Below, piece by piece: positions 23,506 through 31,464 of a stretch of DNA of 64,000 nt. The number at the start of each line of letters is the position of its first letter. The stretch's first letter is position 1. The position numbers and the translations under genes are program-made. Source of the stretch: Nocardia terpenica (GTDB lineage Bacteria > Actinomycetota > Actinomycetes > Mycobacteriales > Mycobacteriaceae); the NCBI RefSeq assembly GCF_013186535.1, contig NZ_JABMCZ010000002.1:1426001-1490000 (forward strand). The letters run 5' to 3'. The notes under the pieces were generated by a model that saw only the letters and a list, made by a program, of their open reading frames with translations, ran no database searches and was not told the DNA's origin.

Positions 23506-24876
23506 GTGGGGATCGTGTCGCGCTTCGAGCGCCGCCTACAGGGCGCCGTCGGTGATGCCTTCGCCCGGGTGTTCGGCGGTAGCGTCGTGCCCCAGGAGGT
23601 GGAAGCGGCACTGCAGCGCGAGGCCGCCGGCCAGGTCGGCGAGCTCGAGGGCGGACATCTGTTGGCCCCCAACAGTTACACCATCACCATCAACCCGTCG
23701 GACCTGCAACAACTCGACGCCGACCACGAGCTCACCACCCGCGCGTTCGCCCGGCACCTCCAGGACTACATCCACGCACAGGGGTGGCAGACCTACGGCG
23801 AAGTGCATGTCGAGTTCGAGGCATCACCTACGCTGCACACCGGGCAGTTCAGGACGAGTGGTCGAGTGGACCCCGACGTGGGCCGCCGGAACCCGCCGGC
23901 GCCTCCCCGCCCGAACGACCGACCTGGACCTCCCCCACACCGAACCGCACACCCGCAACCAGGAGCTGGCCCCATGACGCAGAACTCAGGCTACGACCCC
24001 AGCCGAGAGCCCGCGGAGTCCGATCCACGCAACCGCGGGTACGCACCTCCGCCCGGAGGCCGCCCCGGCCAGCAGAACTACCGAGACGACTACGGACGCG
24101 GCGGGCAGTATCCCGGTGCCGCCGAATACGCCGCCCCGGAGTCGCAGCAGGCGTACGGCGATTATCAGAACGGCTACGACTACCAGCAGCAGGGCCACGG
24201 GTACGGGCAGGCGCCCGGCTACGGCCAGCAGGGCGGGTACGAGCAGGGTTACGCCGAACAGGGTTACGGCCAGCAGGGCTACGAGCATCAGGGCTACGGC
24301 CAGCAGCAGGGCTACGCCGACCAGGGTTACGGCCACCAGGGCTACGCCGAGCAGGGTTACGCCGACCAGGGCTACGGGCAGCAGCAGAGCTACGGCCAGG
24401 CGCCCGCCTACGACCAGGGCTACGGCCAGCAGCCCGGGTACGGCCAGCAGGGCTACGACCAGGGCTACGGCGAGCAGGGCGGCTACGGCGCCGAGGATCC
24501 CGGCTACGGCCAGGGGTACGGGCAGCAGCAGGGCTACGCCCAGCAGGGCGGGTACGCCGCCGCGCCGCAGGCCCCGCACAGCGGTTCGGGCTATTCCGCG
24601 ACCCTGCAACTCGACGACGGCAGCGGTCGCACCTATCAGCTTCGCGAGGGCAGCAACATCATCGGCCGCGGCCAGGACGCGCACTTCCGCCTACCCGACA
24701 CGGGTGTGTCCCGCCGCCATATCGAGGTGCGGTGGGACGGGCAGGTCGCGATGCTGTCGGACCTCGGGTCGACCAACGGCACGCTGGTCAACGGCTCTCC
24801 GGTGCAGGATTGGCAGCTCGCCGACGGTGATGTGATCCGCGCCGGACATTCCGAGATCCTGATCCGGATCGTCTGA
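23506..24876 (+). CDS. fhaA: FHA domain protein FhaA
   Basis: Phosphothreonine-reading adaptor that in mycobacteria binds phosphorylated MviN/MurJ and regulates peptidoglycan export. It has 456 residues. The N-terminal DUF3662 domain (about 1-115) has SRFERRLQGAVGDAFARVFG and VVPQEVEAALQREA. A disordered linker carries roughly 150 residues of Gly-Tyr-Gln repeats (GYGQQGY, GYADQGY and similar). The C-terminal FHA domain (about 360-456) has IIGRGQDAHFRLPD, SRRHIEVRWDG and LGSTNGTLVNG, including the Arg, Ser and Asn of the phosphopeptide site. GTG at 23506 follows GGGAGG at five bases. It is the first gene of the fhaA to pknB block. Confidence 0.95.
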   Translation: MGIVSRFERRLQGAVGDAFARVFGGSVVPQEVEAALQREAAGQVGELEGGHLLAPNSYTITINPSDLQQLDADHELTTRAFARHLQDYIHAQGWQTYGEVHVEFEASPTLHTGQFRTSGRVDPDVGRRNPPAPPRPNDRPGPPPHRTAHPQPGAGPMTQNSGYDPSREPAESDPRNRGYAPPPGGRPGQQNYRDDYGRGGQYPGAAEYAAPESQQAYGDYQNGYDYQQQGHGYGQAPGYGQQGGYEQGYAEQGYGQQGYEHQGYGQQQGYADQGYGHQGYAEQGYADQGYGQQQSYGQAPAYDQGYGQQPGYGQQGYDQGYGEQGGYGAEDPGYGQGYGQQQGYAQQGGYAAAPQAPHSGSGYSATLQLDDGSGRTYQLREGSNIIGRGQDAHFRLPDTGVSRRHIEVRWDGQVAMLSDLGSTNGTLVNGSPVQDWQLADGDVIRAGHSEILIRIV

Positions 24877-25061
24877 TCCCGTAAGCTCGCCGGTGCAGGT
24901 CACGATGCGGCCTCGAATTCGTCGGCCGTATCGTGCTCGCAACCGGTCCTCGGCCCTATGATGCTGCCAATACTCGCTCGGCAGCCGGGTCGTGCTGACC
25001 AGCACGCCGGTTGGGGGTCGAACCGCACCTACGGCACCGGTCGAACAGGAGGTGGAACGCC

Positions 25062-25529
25062 GTGCAGGGACTGATCCTGCAATTGACCCGTGCGGGGTTC
25101 CTATTGCTGTTGTGGCTGTTCGTGTGGGCGGTGCTCCGCACCCTGCGCAGCGACATCTACGCGGCATCCGGCATCCGGATCCAGCCCCGGGCCGCGCGCG
25201 GTTCCGCGGTGCTGCCATCCTTCAGCCGTGGCCAGAAGGGCGCCAAATATCTAGTGGTGACTCAAGGTTCACTCGCCGGCACTCGGATCACGCTCGGCAC
25301 CCAGCCGGTGCTCATCGGGCGAGCCGACGACTCCACCCTGGTGTTGACCGACGACTACGCCTCGACCAGGCACGCGCGGCTGTCCCCACGCGGCGAGGAC
25401 TGGTACGTCGAAGATCTGGGCTCCACCAACGGGACCTATCTCGATCGAGCGAAGGTCACCACCCCGGTCCGAGTTCCACTCGGTACCCCTGTCCGTGTCG
25501 GCAAGACAGTGATCGAGCTGCGATCGTGA
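25062..25529 (+). CDS. fhaB: FHA domain protein FhaB (FipA)
   Basis: Membrane-anchored FHA protein of 155 residues; in mycobacteria FipA links FtsZ and FtsQ phospho-signalling at division. An N-terminal transmembrane helix (AGFLLLLWLFVWAVLRTL) leads through a short basic linker to a single FHA domain with VLIGRADDSTLVLTDDYAS, TRHARLSPRG and LGSTNGTYLD. GTG at 25062 has the strong AGGAGGTGG upstream, which decides the start against more distal codons. Its stop overlaps the pstP GTG, so the two genes are translationally coupled. Confidence 0.94.
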   Translation: MQGLILQLTRAGFLLLLWLFVWAVLRTLRSDIYAASGIRIQPRAARGSAVLPSFSRGQKGAKYLVVTQGSLAGTRITLGTQPVLIGRADDSTLVLTDDYASTRHARLSPRGEDWYVEDLGSTNGTYLDRAKVTTPVRVPLGTPVRVGKTVIELRS

Positions 25530-26983
25530 CACTTGTTCTCCGCTACGCAGCGCGTAGCGACCGCGGTCTCGTCCGGGCGAACAACGAGGACTCCGTCTAT
25601 GCCGGTGCGCGCCTGCTCGCGCTGGCCGACGGCATGGGCGGTCACGCCGCCGGTGAGGTCGCCTCCCAGTTGATGATCGCCGCGCTGGCCCACCTCGACG
25701 ACGACGAACCGGGCGACGATCTGCTCGGCAAGCTCGACCGCGCGGTGCACGAGGGCAATGCCGCCATCGCCGATCAGGTCGAGGAGGAGCCCGAACTCGA
25801 CGGGATGGGCACCACGCTCACCGCAATCCTGTTCGCGGGCAAGAAACTCGGCCTCGCCCACATCGGCGACTCCCGCGCCTATCTGCTGCGCGGCGGCGAG
25901 CTCGCCCAGATCACCCGCGACGACACGTTCGTGCAGTCACTGGTGGACGAGGGCCGCATCACCCCCGAGCAGGCGCACACCCATCCGCAGCGCTCGCTGA
26001 TCATGCGCGCGCTGACCGGCAACGAGATCGACCCGACCCTCACCATGCGCGAGGCCCGCGCGGGCGATCGGTACCTGCTGTGCTCCGACGGCCTGTCCGA
26101 TGTGGTCAGCGACGAGACCATCGCGAACACACTGCGCGAGGGCGGCACCGACGAAGCCGCCGACCGGCTCATCGAATTGGCGCTGCGCAGCGGCGGTCCC
26201 GACAATGTGACCGTCGTGGTCGCCGACGTCATCGACCTGGACTACGGCCAGAGCCATCCCATCGTGGCCGGGGCCGCCTCCGGTGAGGACGAGGACACCC
26301 CGCCGCCGAACACCGCCGCCGGGCGGGCCGCGGCCATGCGCCCGCCGCGCGCGACGCCGCGCCGCGCCGCCGTGCAGCCGGACCCGCCCGAACCCCGCAA
26401 GAGCCACAAGCTGCGCTGGAGCCTGCTCGCGCTGGCGCTGGTCGTGGCGGTCGGCGTCGGGCTCGTGGTGGGCTACAAGATGATTCGCAGCAATTACTAC
26501 GTGGGCGCCGACAACGGCAATGTGGTGATCCTGCGCGGGCTGCCCGGCTCGGTGCTGGGCTACTCGATCCGCGACGTCGATCAGCTCGCCTGCGTCGACC
26601 GCGACGGTCGGCTCACCCTGACCCGCCCCGGCGCCGAATTCCCCTCCGGCTGTAAGCAACTGCAGGTCTCCGATCTCAAGCAGACCGGCCGCGACAAGGT
26701 CAACAACGGCCTGCCGCCGGGCGGTTTCGACGACGCGCACCGCCAGCTGGAGACCCTGGCGCGCCAGGAACTGCTCCCGGCCTGCCCGAAACCCGTTGCG
26801 CCGCCGGTCGTTCCGCCGATCCCACCGGCGCCCCCGGCGGACGGTTCCGCCGCGGGGTCCAGCGCGTCCGCCCCGAATCCCAGCGCGACCAACAATCCGG
26901 CTCATTCCGAGTCGCAGGTTCCGCCGACGACCCCTGCGCCGGCCCCGCAAACCCCGGGGGAGAACTGCAGGAAGGCGGACTGA
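25526..26983 (+). CDS. pstP: Serine/threonine protein phosphatase PstP
   Basis: PP2C-family, Mn-dependent phosphatase that dephosphorylates PknA, PknB and their substrates. It has 485 residues. The catalytic domain (about 1-240) shows NNEDS (19-23), DGMGGH (35-40), the GDSRAYL strand, SDGLSD and GGPDNVTVV with its metal-binding Asp residues. A Pro-rich juxtamembrane linker, one transmembrane helix (SLLALALVVAVGVGLVVGY, about 300-320) and an extracellular domain of about 165 residues with a Pro/Ser/Ala-rich end follow. The GTG start overlaps the fhaB stop, and its TGA overlaps the rodA ATG. Confidence 0.95.
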   Translation: MTLVLRYAARSDRGLVRANNEDSVYAGARLLALADGMGGHAAGEVASQLMIAALAHLDDDEPGDDLLGKLDRAVHEGNAAIADQVEEEPELDGMGTTLTAILFAGKKLGLAHIGDSRAYLLRGGELAQITRDDTFVQSLVDEGRITPEQAHTHPQRSLIMRALTGNEIDPTLTMREARAGDRYLLCSDGLSDVVSDETIANTLREGGTDEAADRLIELALRSGGPDNVTVVVADVIDLDYGQSHPIVAGAASGEDEDTPPPNTAAGRAAAMRPPRATPRRAAVQPDPPEPRKSHKLRWSLLALALVVAVGVGLVVGYKMIRSNYYVGADNGNVVILRGLPGSVLGYSIRDVDQLACVDRDGRLTLTRPGAEFPSGCKQLQVSDLKQTGRDKVNNGLPPGGFDDAHRQLETLARQELLPACPKPVAPPVVPPIPPAPPADGSAAGSSASAPNPSATNNPAHSESQVPPTTPAPAPQTPGENCRKAD

Positions 26984-28476
26984 TGTCCGCACCGGCACCA
27001 CCGTCCGCGGGGGCGTTCCTCAGTCCGCCGGGCGGGTTCGCTCCCGCCCCGGCGCCGTCGACCCGGCGCAATGCCGAACTGCTGCTGCTGGCGTTCGCGG
27101 TGATCATCACGATGGCGGCGCTGGTGCTGGTCGAGGCGAGCCAGGATCGGCAGGCGTGGTGGCAGCTGGCCCGATTAGGGCTGGCGTACCTGGCGCTGTT
27201 CGCGGTCGCGCATCTGGCGGTGCGGCGCTTCGCCACGTTCGCCGACCCGCTGCTGCTGCCGATCGCGGCGCTGCTCAACGGGTTGAGCCTGGTGCTGATC
27301 CACCGCCTGGACCTGGCCGAGGCGCAGACCGCGGCCGACAACTCCCTGCCGATGCCCGCCCCGGACGCCGGCGCCCAGGTGCTGTGGACCGCGCTCGGCA
27401 TCGCGGTGTTCTTCGCGCTGCTGGTGCTGCTGCGCGACTACCGGACGCTGGCCCGCCACGGCTACCCGCTGGGCCTGCTCGGACTGGTCGCACTGCTGGT
27501 CCCGGCGCTGCTGCCGCCGAAGTACGCGGAGCTCGACGACGCGAAGATCTGGATCCGGGTGCCCGGATTCAGCGTGCAGCCGGGCGAATTCGCGAAGGTC
27601 CTGCTGGTGGTGTGCTTCGCGGCGGTGCTGGTGTCCAAGCGCGACCTGTTCACCGCCGCCGGGCGGCACCTGGTCGGCATGGAGCTGCCGCGGACGCGCG
27701 ACCTGGGCCCGCTCGCGGTCGTGTGGCTGGTGTGCCTCGGGGTGCTGGTGTTCGAGCAGGATCTCGGCGCCTCGCTGCTGATCTTCGCGACGGCGCTGGC
27801 GATGCTGTACATCGCGACCGAGCGGATCGGCTGGCCGGTCGTGGGCGGCGCCCTGCTGGTGGTCGGATTCGCGTTCGCCTACAACGCCTTCGGGCAGGTG
27901 CGGGTGCTGGTGTCGACCTGGCTGCATCCGTTCGACGACTACCACAGCACCGGTTATCAGATCGCGCAGTCGCTGTTCGGGCTGGCCACCGGCGGGCTGG
28001 CCGGTACCGGGCTGGGCAGCGGGCGGCCCTCGCAGGTGCCCTTCGCCAAGACCGATTTCATCATCGCCACCGTCGGCGAGGAACTCGGGCTGATCGGGCT
28101 CACCGTGGTGCTGCTGCTGTTCGCCATGCTGATCGTGCGCGGCCTGCGGACCGCGCTGGCGGTGCGCGACAGCTTCGGCAAGTTGCTCGCGGCCGGATTG
28201 GCGGCCATCCTGGCGGTTCAGGTGTTTCTGGTGGTCGGCGGCGTCGGCAAGCTGATTCCGGCGACGAGCCTGACCACCCCGTTCGTGTCCTACGGCAGTT
28301 CCGCGCTCCTGGCGAACTACGCGCTGCTCGCGCTGCTGGTGAAGATCTCCGACGCCGCCCGTGCGCCGGCACCGACCCGGAAGAAGGAGCAGACACCCAT
28401 CGCTGACGCCCCGACGGAACTGCTCCGCCCGGACAAGACGGAAATACTCCGCCCGGCGAAAGGGGAAACGATATGA
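26983..28476 (+). CDS. rodA: Peptidoglycan glycosyltransferase RodA (SEDS family)
   Basis: SEDS-family polymerase for lateral/polar cell wall growth, 497 residues with about 11-12 transmembrane helices. Conserved SEDS features are KIWIRVPGFSVQPGEFAK (lipid II-binding region), FEQDLGASLLIFATALAMLY with the catalytic Asp, GYQIAQSLFGLATGG, and the C-terminal TTPFVSYGSSALLANY. A cytoplasmic tail of about 35 residues rich in Thr-Glu and Lys (APTRKKEQTPI and so on) is a plausible target for the kinases in the same operon. It overlaps pstP at its start and pbpA by four bases at its end, so the polymerase and its partner transpeptidase are made together. Confidence 0.95.
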   Translation: MSAPAPPSAGAFLSPPGGFAPAPAPSTRRNAELLLLAFAVIITMAALVLVEASQDRQAWWQLARLGLAYLALFAVAHLAVRRFATFADPLLLPIAALLNGLSLVLIHRLDLAEAQTAADNSLPMPAPDAGAQVLWTALGIAVFFALLVLLRDYRTLARHGYPLGLLGLVALLVPALLPPKYAELDDAKIWIRVPGFSVQPGEFAKVLLVVCFAAVLVSKRDLFTAAGRHLVGMELPRTRDLGPLAVVWLVCLGVLVFEQDLGASLLIFATALAMLYIATERIGWPVVGGALLVVGFAFAYNAFGQVRVLVSTWLHPFDDYHSTGYQIAQSLFGLATGGLAGTGLGSGRPSQVPFAKTDFIIATVGEELGLIGLTVVLLLFAMLIVRGLRTALAVRDSFGKLLAAGLAAILAVQVFLVVGGVGKLIPATSLTTPFVSYGSSALLANYALLALLVKISDAARAPAPTRKKEQTPIADAPTELLRPDKTEILRPAKGETI

Positions 28477-29939
28477 ATACGCCCCTGCGTCGCGTGGCGA
28501 TGGCCGTGATGCTCATGATCGTCGCGCTGCTGTTGAACGCCACCTACGTTCAGGTCATCAAGGCCGACAGCCTGCGCAACGACCCGCGCAACTCGCGGGT
28601 GCTGCTCGACGAGTACTCGCGCCAGCGCGGGCAGATCTCGGCGGGCGGCACGGTGCTGGCGGGCTCGGTCGCCACCGACGATCGATACAAATATCTGCGC
28701 ACCTATCCGACGGACCCGGCGGCCTTCGCGCCCGTGACCGGGTACTACTCGATGCAGAACGGCAGCACCGGACTCGAGCACGCCGAGGATTCGGTGCTCA
28801 ACGGGTCCGACAGCCAGCTGTTCGGCCGCCGGTTGATCGATCTGGTCTCCGGCCGCGACCCGCGCGGCGGCAACGTGGTCACCACCATCAATCCGGTCAT
28901 GCAGAAGGTCGCCTACGACCAGCTGACCAGCAAGGGCTACACCGGCTCGGTGGTCGCCATCGAGCCGAGCACCGGGCGCATCCTGACCATGGTGTCGACG
29001 CCGAGCTACGACCCCAACCGGCTGTCCACCCACGACGGCGCCAAGAGCACCCAGGCGTCGGAGCAGCTCAACTCCGACCAGCAGCAGCCGATGCTCAATC
29101 GCGCTGTCTCGCAGATCTATCCGCCGGGTTCCACGTTCAAGGTGGTGGTGGCCGCGGCCGCGCTCTCGGCGGGCATCAAGCCCACCGACCAGTTCACCGC
29201 CGCGCCGAACATCACCCTGCCCGGCACCAACACCACGCTGGAGAACTACAACGGCACCCCCTGCGGCGGCGGTCCGACCGCCTCGATGGCCGACGCCTTC
29301 GCCTACTCCTGCAACACCGCGTTCGCCGAGATCGGCATGAAGGTCGGCGCGAGCAAGCTCAAGGACCAGGCGTCCTACTTCGGCATCGGGGCACACACCG
29401 GCATCCCGATCCAGTGGGCCGACAGCACCGTCGGGAACATTCCCGACAACGCCGCGCTCGCGCAGAGCAGCATCGGGCAGCGCGACGTGGCGCTGACCCC
29501 GCTCGACGATGCCGTCATCGCCGCCACCGTCGCCAACGGCGGCGTCCGGATGGAGCCGCACCTGGTCGACCAGTTGCAGGGCCCGGACCTCAGCGAGCTG
29601 TCGCACACCAAGCCGACCTCGGTCGGCCAGGCGATCAGCGCGCCGGTGGCCTCGGAACTGACCACCATGATGCTCGCCTCCGAACAGCACACCACCGGAG
29701 GAACCGACCCGCGCCCCTATCAGATCGCGTCCAAGACCGGGACCGCCGAACACGGCACCGACCCGCGCAACACCCCGCCGCACGCCTGGTACATCGCCTT
29801 CGCGCCCGCGCAGAATCCGAAGATCGCGATCGCGGTCATCGTGGAGAACGGCGGCGACCGCGCGCTGGCGGCCACCGGAGGATCGGTCGCCGCGCCCCTC
29901 GCGCGCGCCGTCCTCGACGCCGGACTGCAGGGGAGCTGA
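28473..29939 (+). CDS. pbpA: Penicillin-binding protein PbpA (class B transpeptidase)
   Basis: DD-transpeptidase of 488 residues partnering RodA. One N-terminal transmembrane helix (VAMAVMLMIVALLLNATYV) anchors a PBP-dimer domain and a transpeptidase domain. The active-site motifs are STFK (serine nucleophile and lysine, in YPPGSTFKVVV), SCN (in AYSCNTAFAE) and KTG (in ASKTGTAEHG). ATG overlaps the rodA stop (ATGA). In mycobacteria PbpA is needed for septation and is a PknB substrate. The pknA start follows after 34 bases. Confidence 0.95.
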   Translation: MNTPLRRVAMAVMLMIVALLLNATYVQVIKADSLRNDPRNSRVLLDEYSRQRGQISAGGTVLAGSVATDDRYKYLRTYPTDPAAFAPVTGYYSMQNGSTGLEHAEDSVLNGSDSQLFGRRLIDLVSGRDPRGGNVVTTINPVMQKVAYDQLTSKGYTGSVVAIEPSTGRILTMVSTPSYDPNRLSTHDGAKSTQASEQLNSDQQQPMLNRAVSQIYPPGSTFKVVVAAAALSAGIKPTDQFTAAPNITLPGTNTTLENYNGTPCGGGPTASMADAFAYSCNTAFAEIGMKVGASKLKDQASYFGIGAHTGIPIQWADSTVGNIPDNAALAQSSIGQRDVALTPLDDAVIAATVANGGVRMEPHLVDQLQGPDLSELSHTKPTSVGQAISAPVASELTTMMLASEQHTTGGTDPRPYQIASKTGTAEHGTDPRNTPPHAWYIAFAPAQNPKIAIAVIVENGGDRALAATGGSVAAPLARAVLDAGLQGS

Positions 29940-29973
29940 TCGATATGACCGTGTACGAACGCCTAGGACCCCA

Positions 29974-31464
29974 ATGCTGAACAACGGTGCGATGATTGCG
30001 GACCGCTACCGCCTGCAACGACTGATCGCCACCGGCGGCATGGGCCAGGTGTGGGAGGCCCTCGACACCCGGCTCGATCGGCGGGTCGCGGTCAAGGTGC
30101 TCAAGGCCGAGTTCTCCACCGACCCGACGTTCCGGCACCGATTCCGCACCGAGGCCCGCACCACCGCGCAGCTGAATCACCCCGGCATCGCGGGCATCTA
30201 CGACTACGGCGAGACCATGGACCCGCAGGGCGGCGAAACCGCTTATCTGGTCATGGAACTCGTGCAGGGCGAACCGCTCAACGCGGTGCTGAGCCGACTG
30301 GGCCGACTGTCGGTGGCGCAGGGCCTGGACATGCTCGAGCAGACCGGCCGCGCCCTCGAGGTCGCGCACGCCGCGGGCGTGGTGCACCGGGATGTGAAGC
30401 CGGGCAACATCCTGGTGACGCCGACCGGGCAGGTGAAGATCACCGACTTCGGCATCGCCAAGGCCGTGGACGCCTCGCCGGTGACCAAGACCGGCATGGT
30501 GATGGGCACCGCCCAGTACATCGCGCCCGAGCAGGCCACCGGCGAGGACGCCACCTCGGCCAGCGACGTGTACTCCCTCGGCGTGGTCGGTTACGAGGCG
30601 CTGGCCGGGCACCGGCCGTTCACCGGCGACGGCGCGCTGACGGTGGCGATGAAGCACGTGCGCGAGGCGCCGCCGCCGATGCCGTCGGATCTGCCGCCGA
30701 ATGTGCGCGAGCTCATCGAGATCACCATGACCAAGGACCCCAACCGGCGCTATCGCAGCGGCGGCGAGTTCGCCGACGCCGTGGCCGCGGTGCGTTCGGG
30801 CCGACGGCCCCCGCCGCCGCGCAGCATGGCCGGGGCGCCGCCCGTTCCGACCGGCGCCACCCGGGTGCTGCCGCCCGGCCCGACCACCGTCCTGCCGCGC
30901 GGCGACTACGACGACGCCACCGTGCGGTACGCGAATTCCGGTCAGCCGCAACCGGTCGGCGCGACCACGGTGATGCCCGGTCACACCGGGCCCGAGCCGG
31001 AACACGAGCGGGCGGGGCTCACCAATACCCAGAAGGCGCTCGCCGGACTGGGTGTCGGCGCGCTGGTGCTGGCCGCGCTCGCCATCTGGGTGCTGCTCAG
31101 CGGCAAGCCGCCGCATTCGCCGACGCCCCCGGCCGGGCCGACCAGTTCGGTGTACGTGCCGCCGCCGGTGTTCACCACCACGACCGAGCCGCCCACCACG
31201 ACGTGGGAGCGGCCGACCACGACGCGGGAGCGGCCGACCACCACCACGGAGCAGCCGACGACCACGACCACCCCGCCGCCGACCACCACCACGCAGACGC
31301 CGACCAGCACGACGCGCTCGCGACCCACGACTACGTCTCCCAGTCGCACGACATTGCCGTCGATCGGCATACCATCGTTCCCGGAGATTCCGGGTGCCCG
31401 CGGCACCGTTCCCGAGTATCCGTACAGCAGCGCCCCAGACACCGCCTCGCAAGGACTGCCATGA
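29974..31464 (+). CDS. pknA: Serine/threonine protein kinase PknA
   Basis: Receptor-like STPK of 496 residues controlling division and cell shape. The kinase domain (about 10-270) has the Gly-rich GGMGQVWEA, catalytic Lys41 (VAVKVL), HRDVKPGN with Asp140, DFGIAKAV and the APEQ activation-lobe motif. A Pro-rich juxtamembrane stretch, one transmembrane helix (GVGALVLAALAIWVLL, near 355) and an extracellular tail of about 110 residues follow. The tail has no PASTA domain and is built of Thr/Pro runs (TTTEPPTTTWERPTTT and similar), as expected of an O-mannosylated stalk. Its TGA overlaps the pknB ATG. Confidence 0.95.
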   Translation: MLNNGAMIADRYRLQRLIATGGMGQVWEALDTRLDRRVAVKVLKAEFSTDPTFRHRFRTEARTTAQLNHPGIAGIYDYGETMDPQGGETAYLVMELVQGEPLNAVLSRLGRLSVAQGLDMLEQTGRALEVAHAAGVVHRDVKPGNILVTPTGQVKITDFGIAKAVDASPVTKTGMVMGTAQYIAPEQATGEDATSASDVYSLGVVGYEALAGHRPFTGDGALTVAMKHVREAPPPMPSDLPPNVRELIEITMTKDPNRRYRSGGEFADAVAAVRSGRRPPPPRSMAGAPPVPTGATRVLPPGPTTVLPRGDYDDATVRYANSGQPQPVGATTVMPGHTGPEPEHERAGLTNTQKALAGLGVGALVLAALAIWVLLSGKPPHSPTPPAGPTSSVYVPPPVFTTTTEPPTTTWERPTTTRERPTTTTEQPTTTTTPPPTTTTQTPTSTTRSRPTTTSPSRTTLPSIGIPSFPEIPGARGTVPEYPYSSAPDTASQGLP

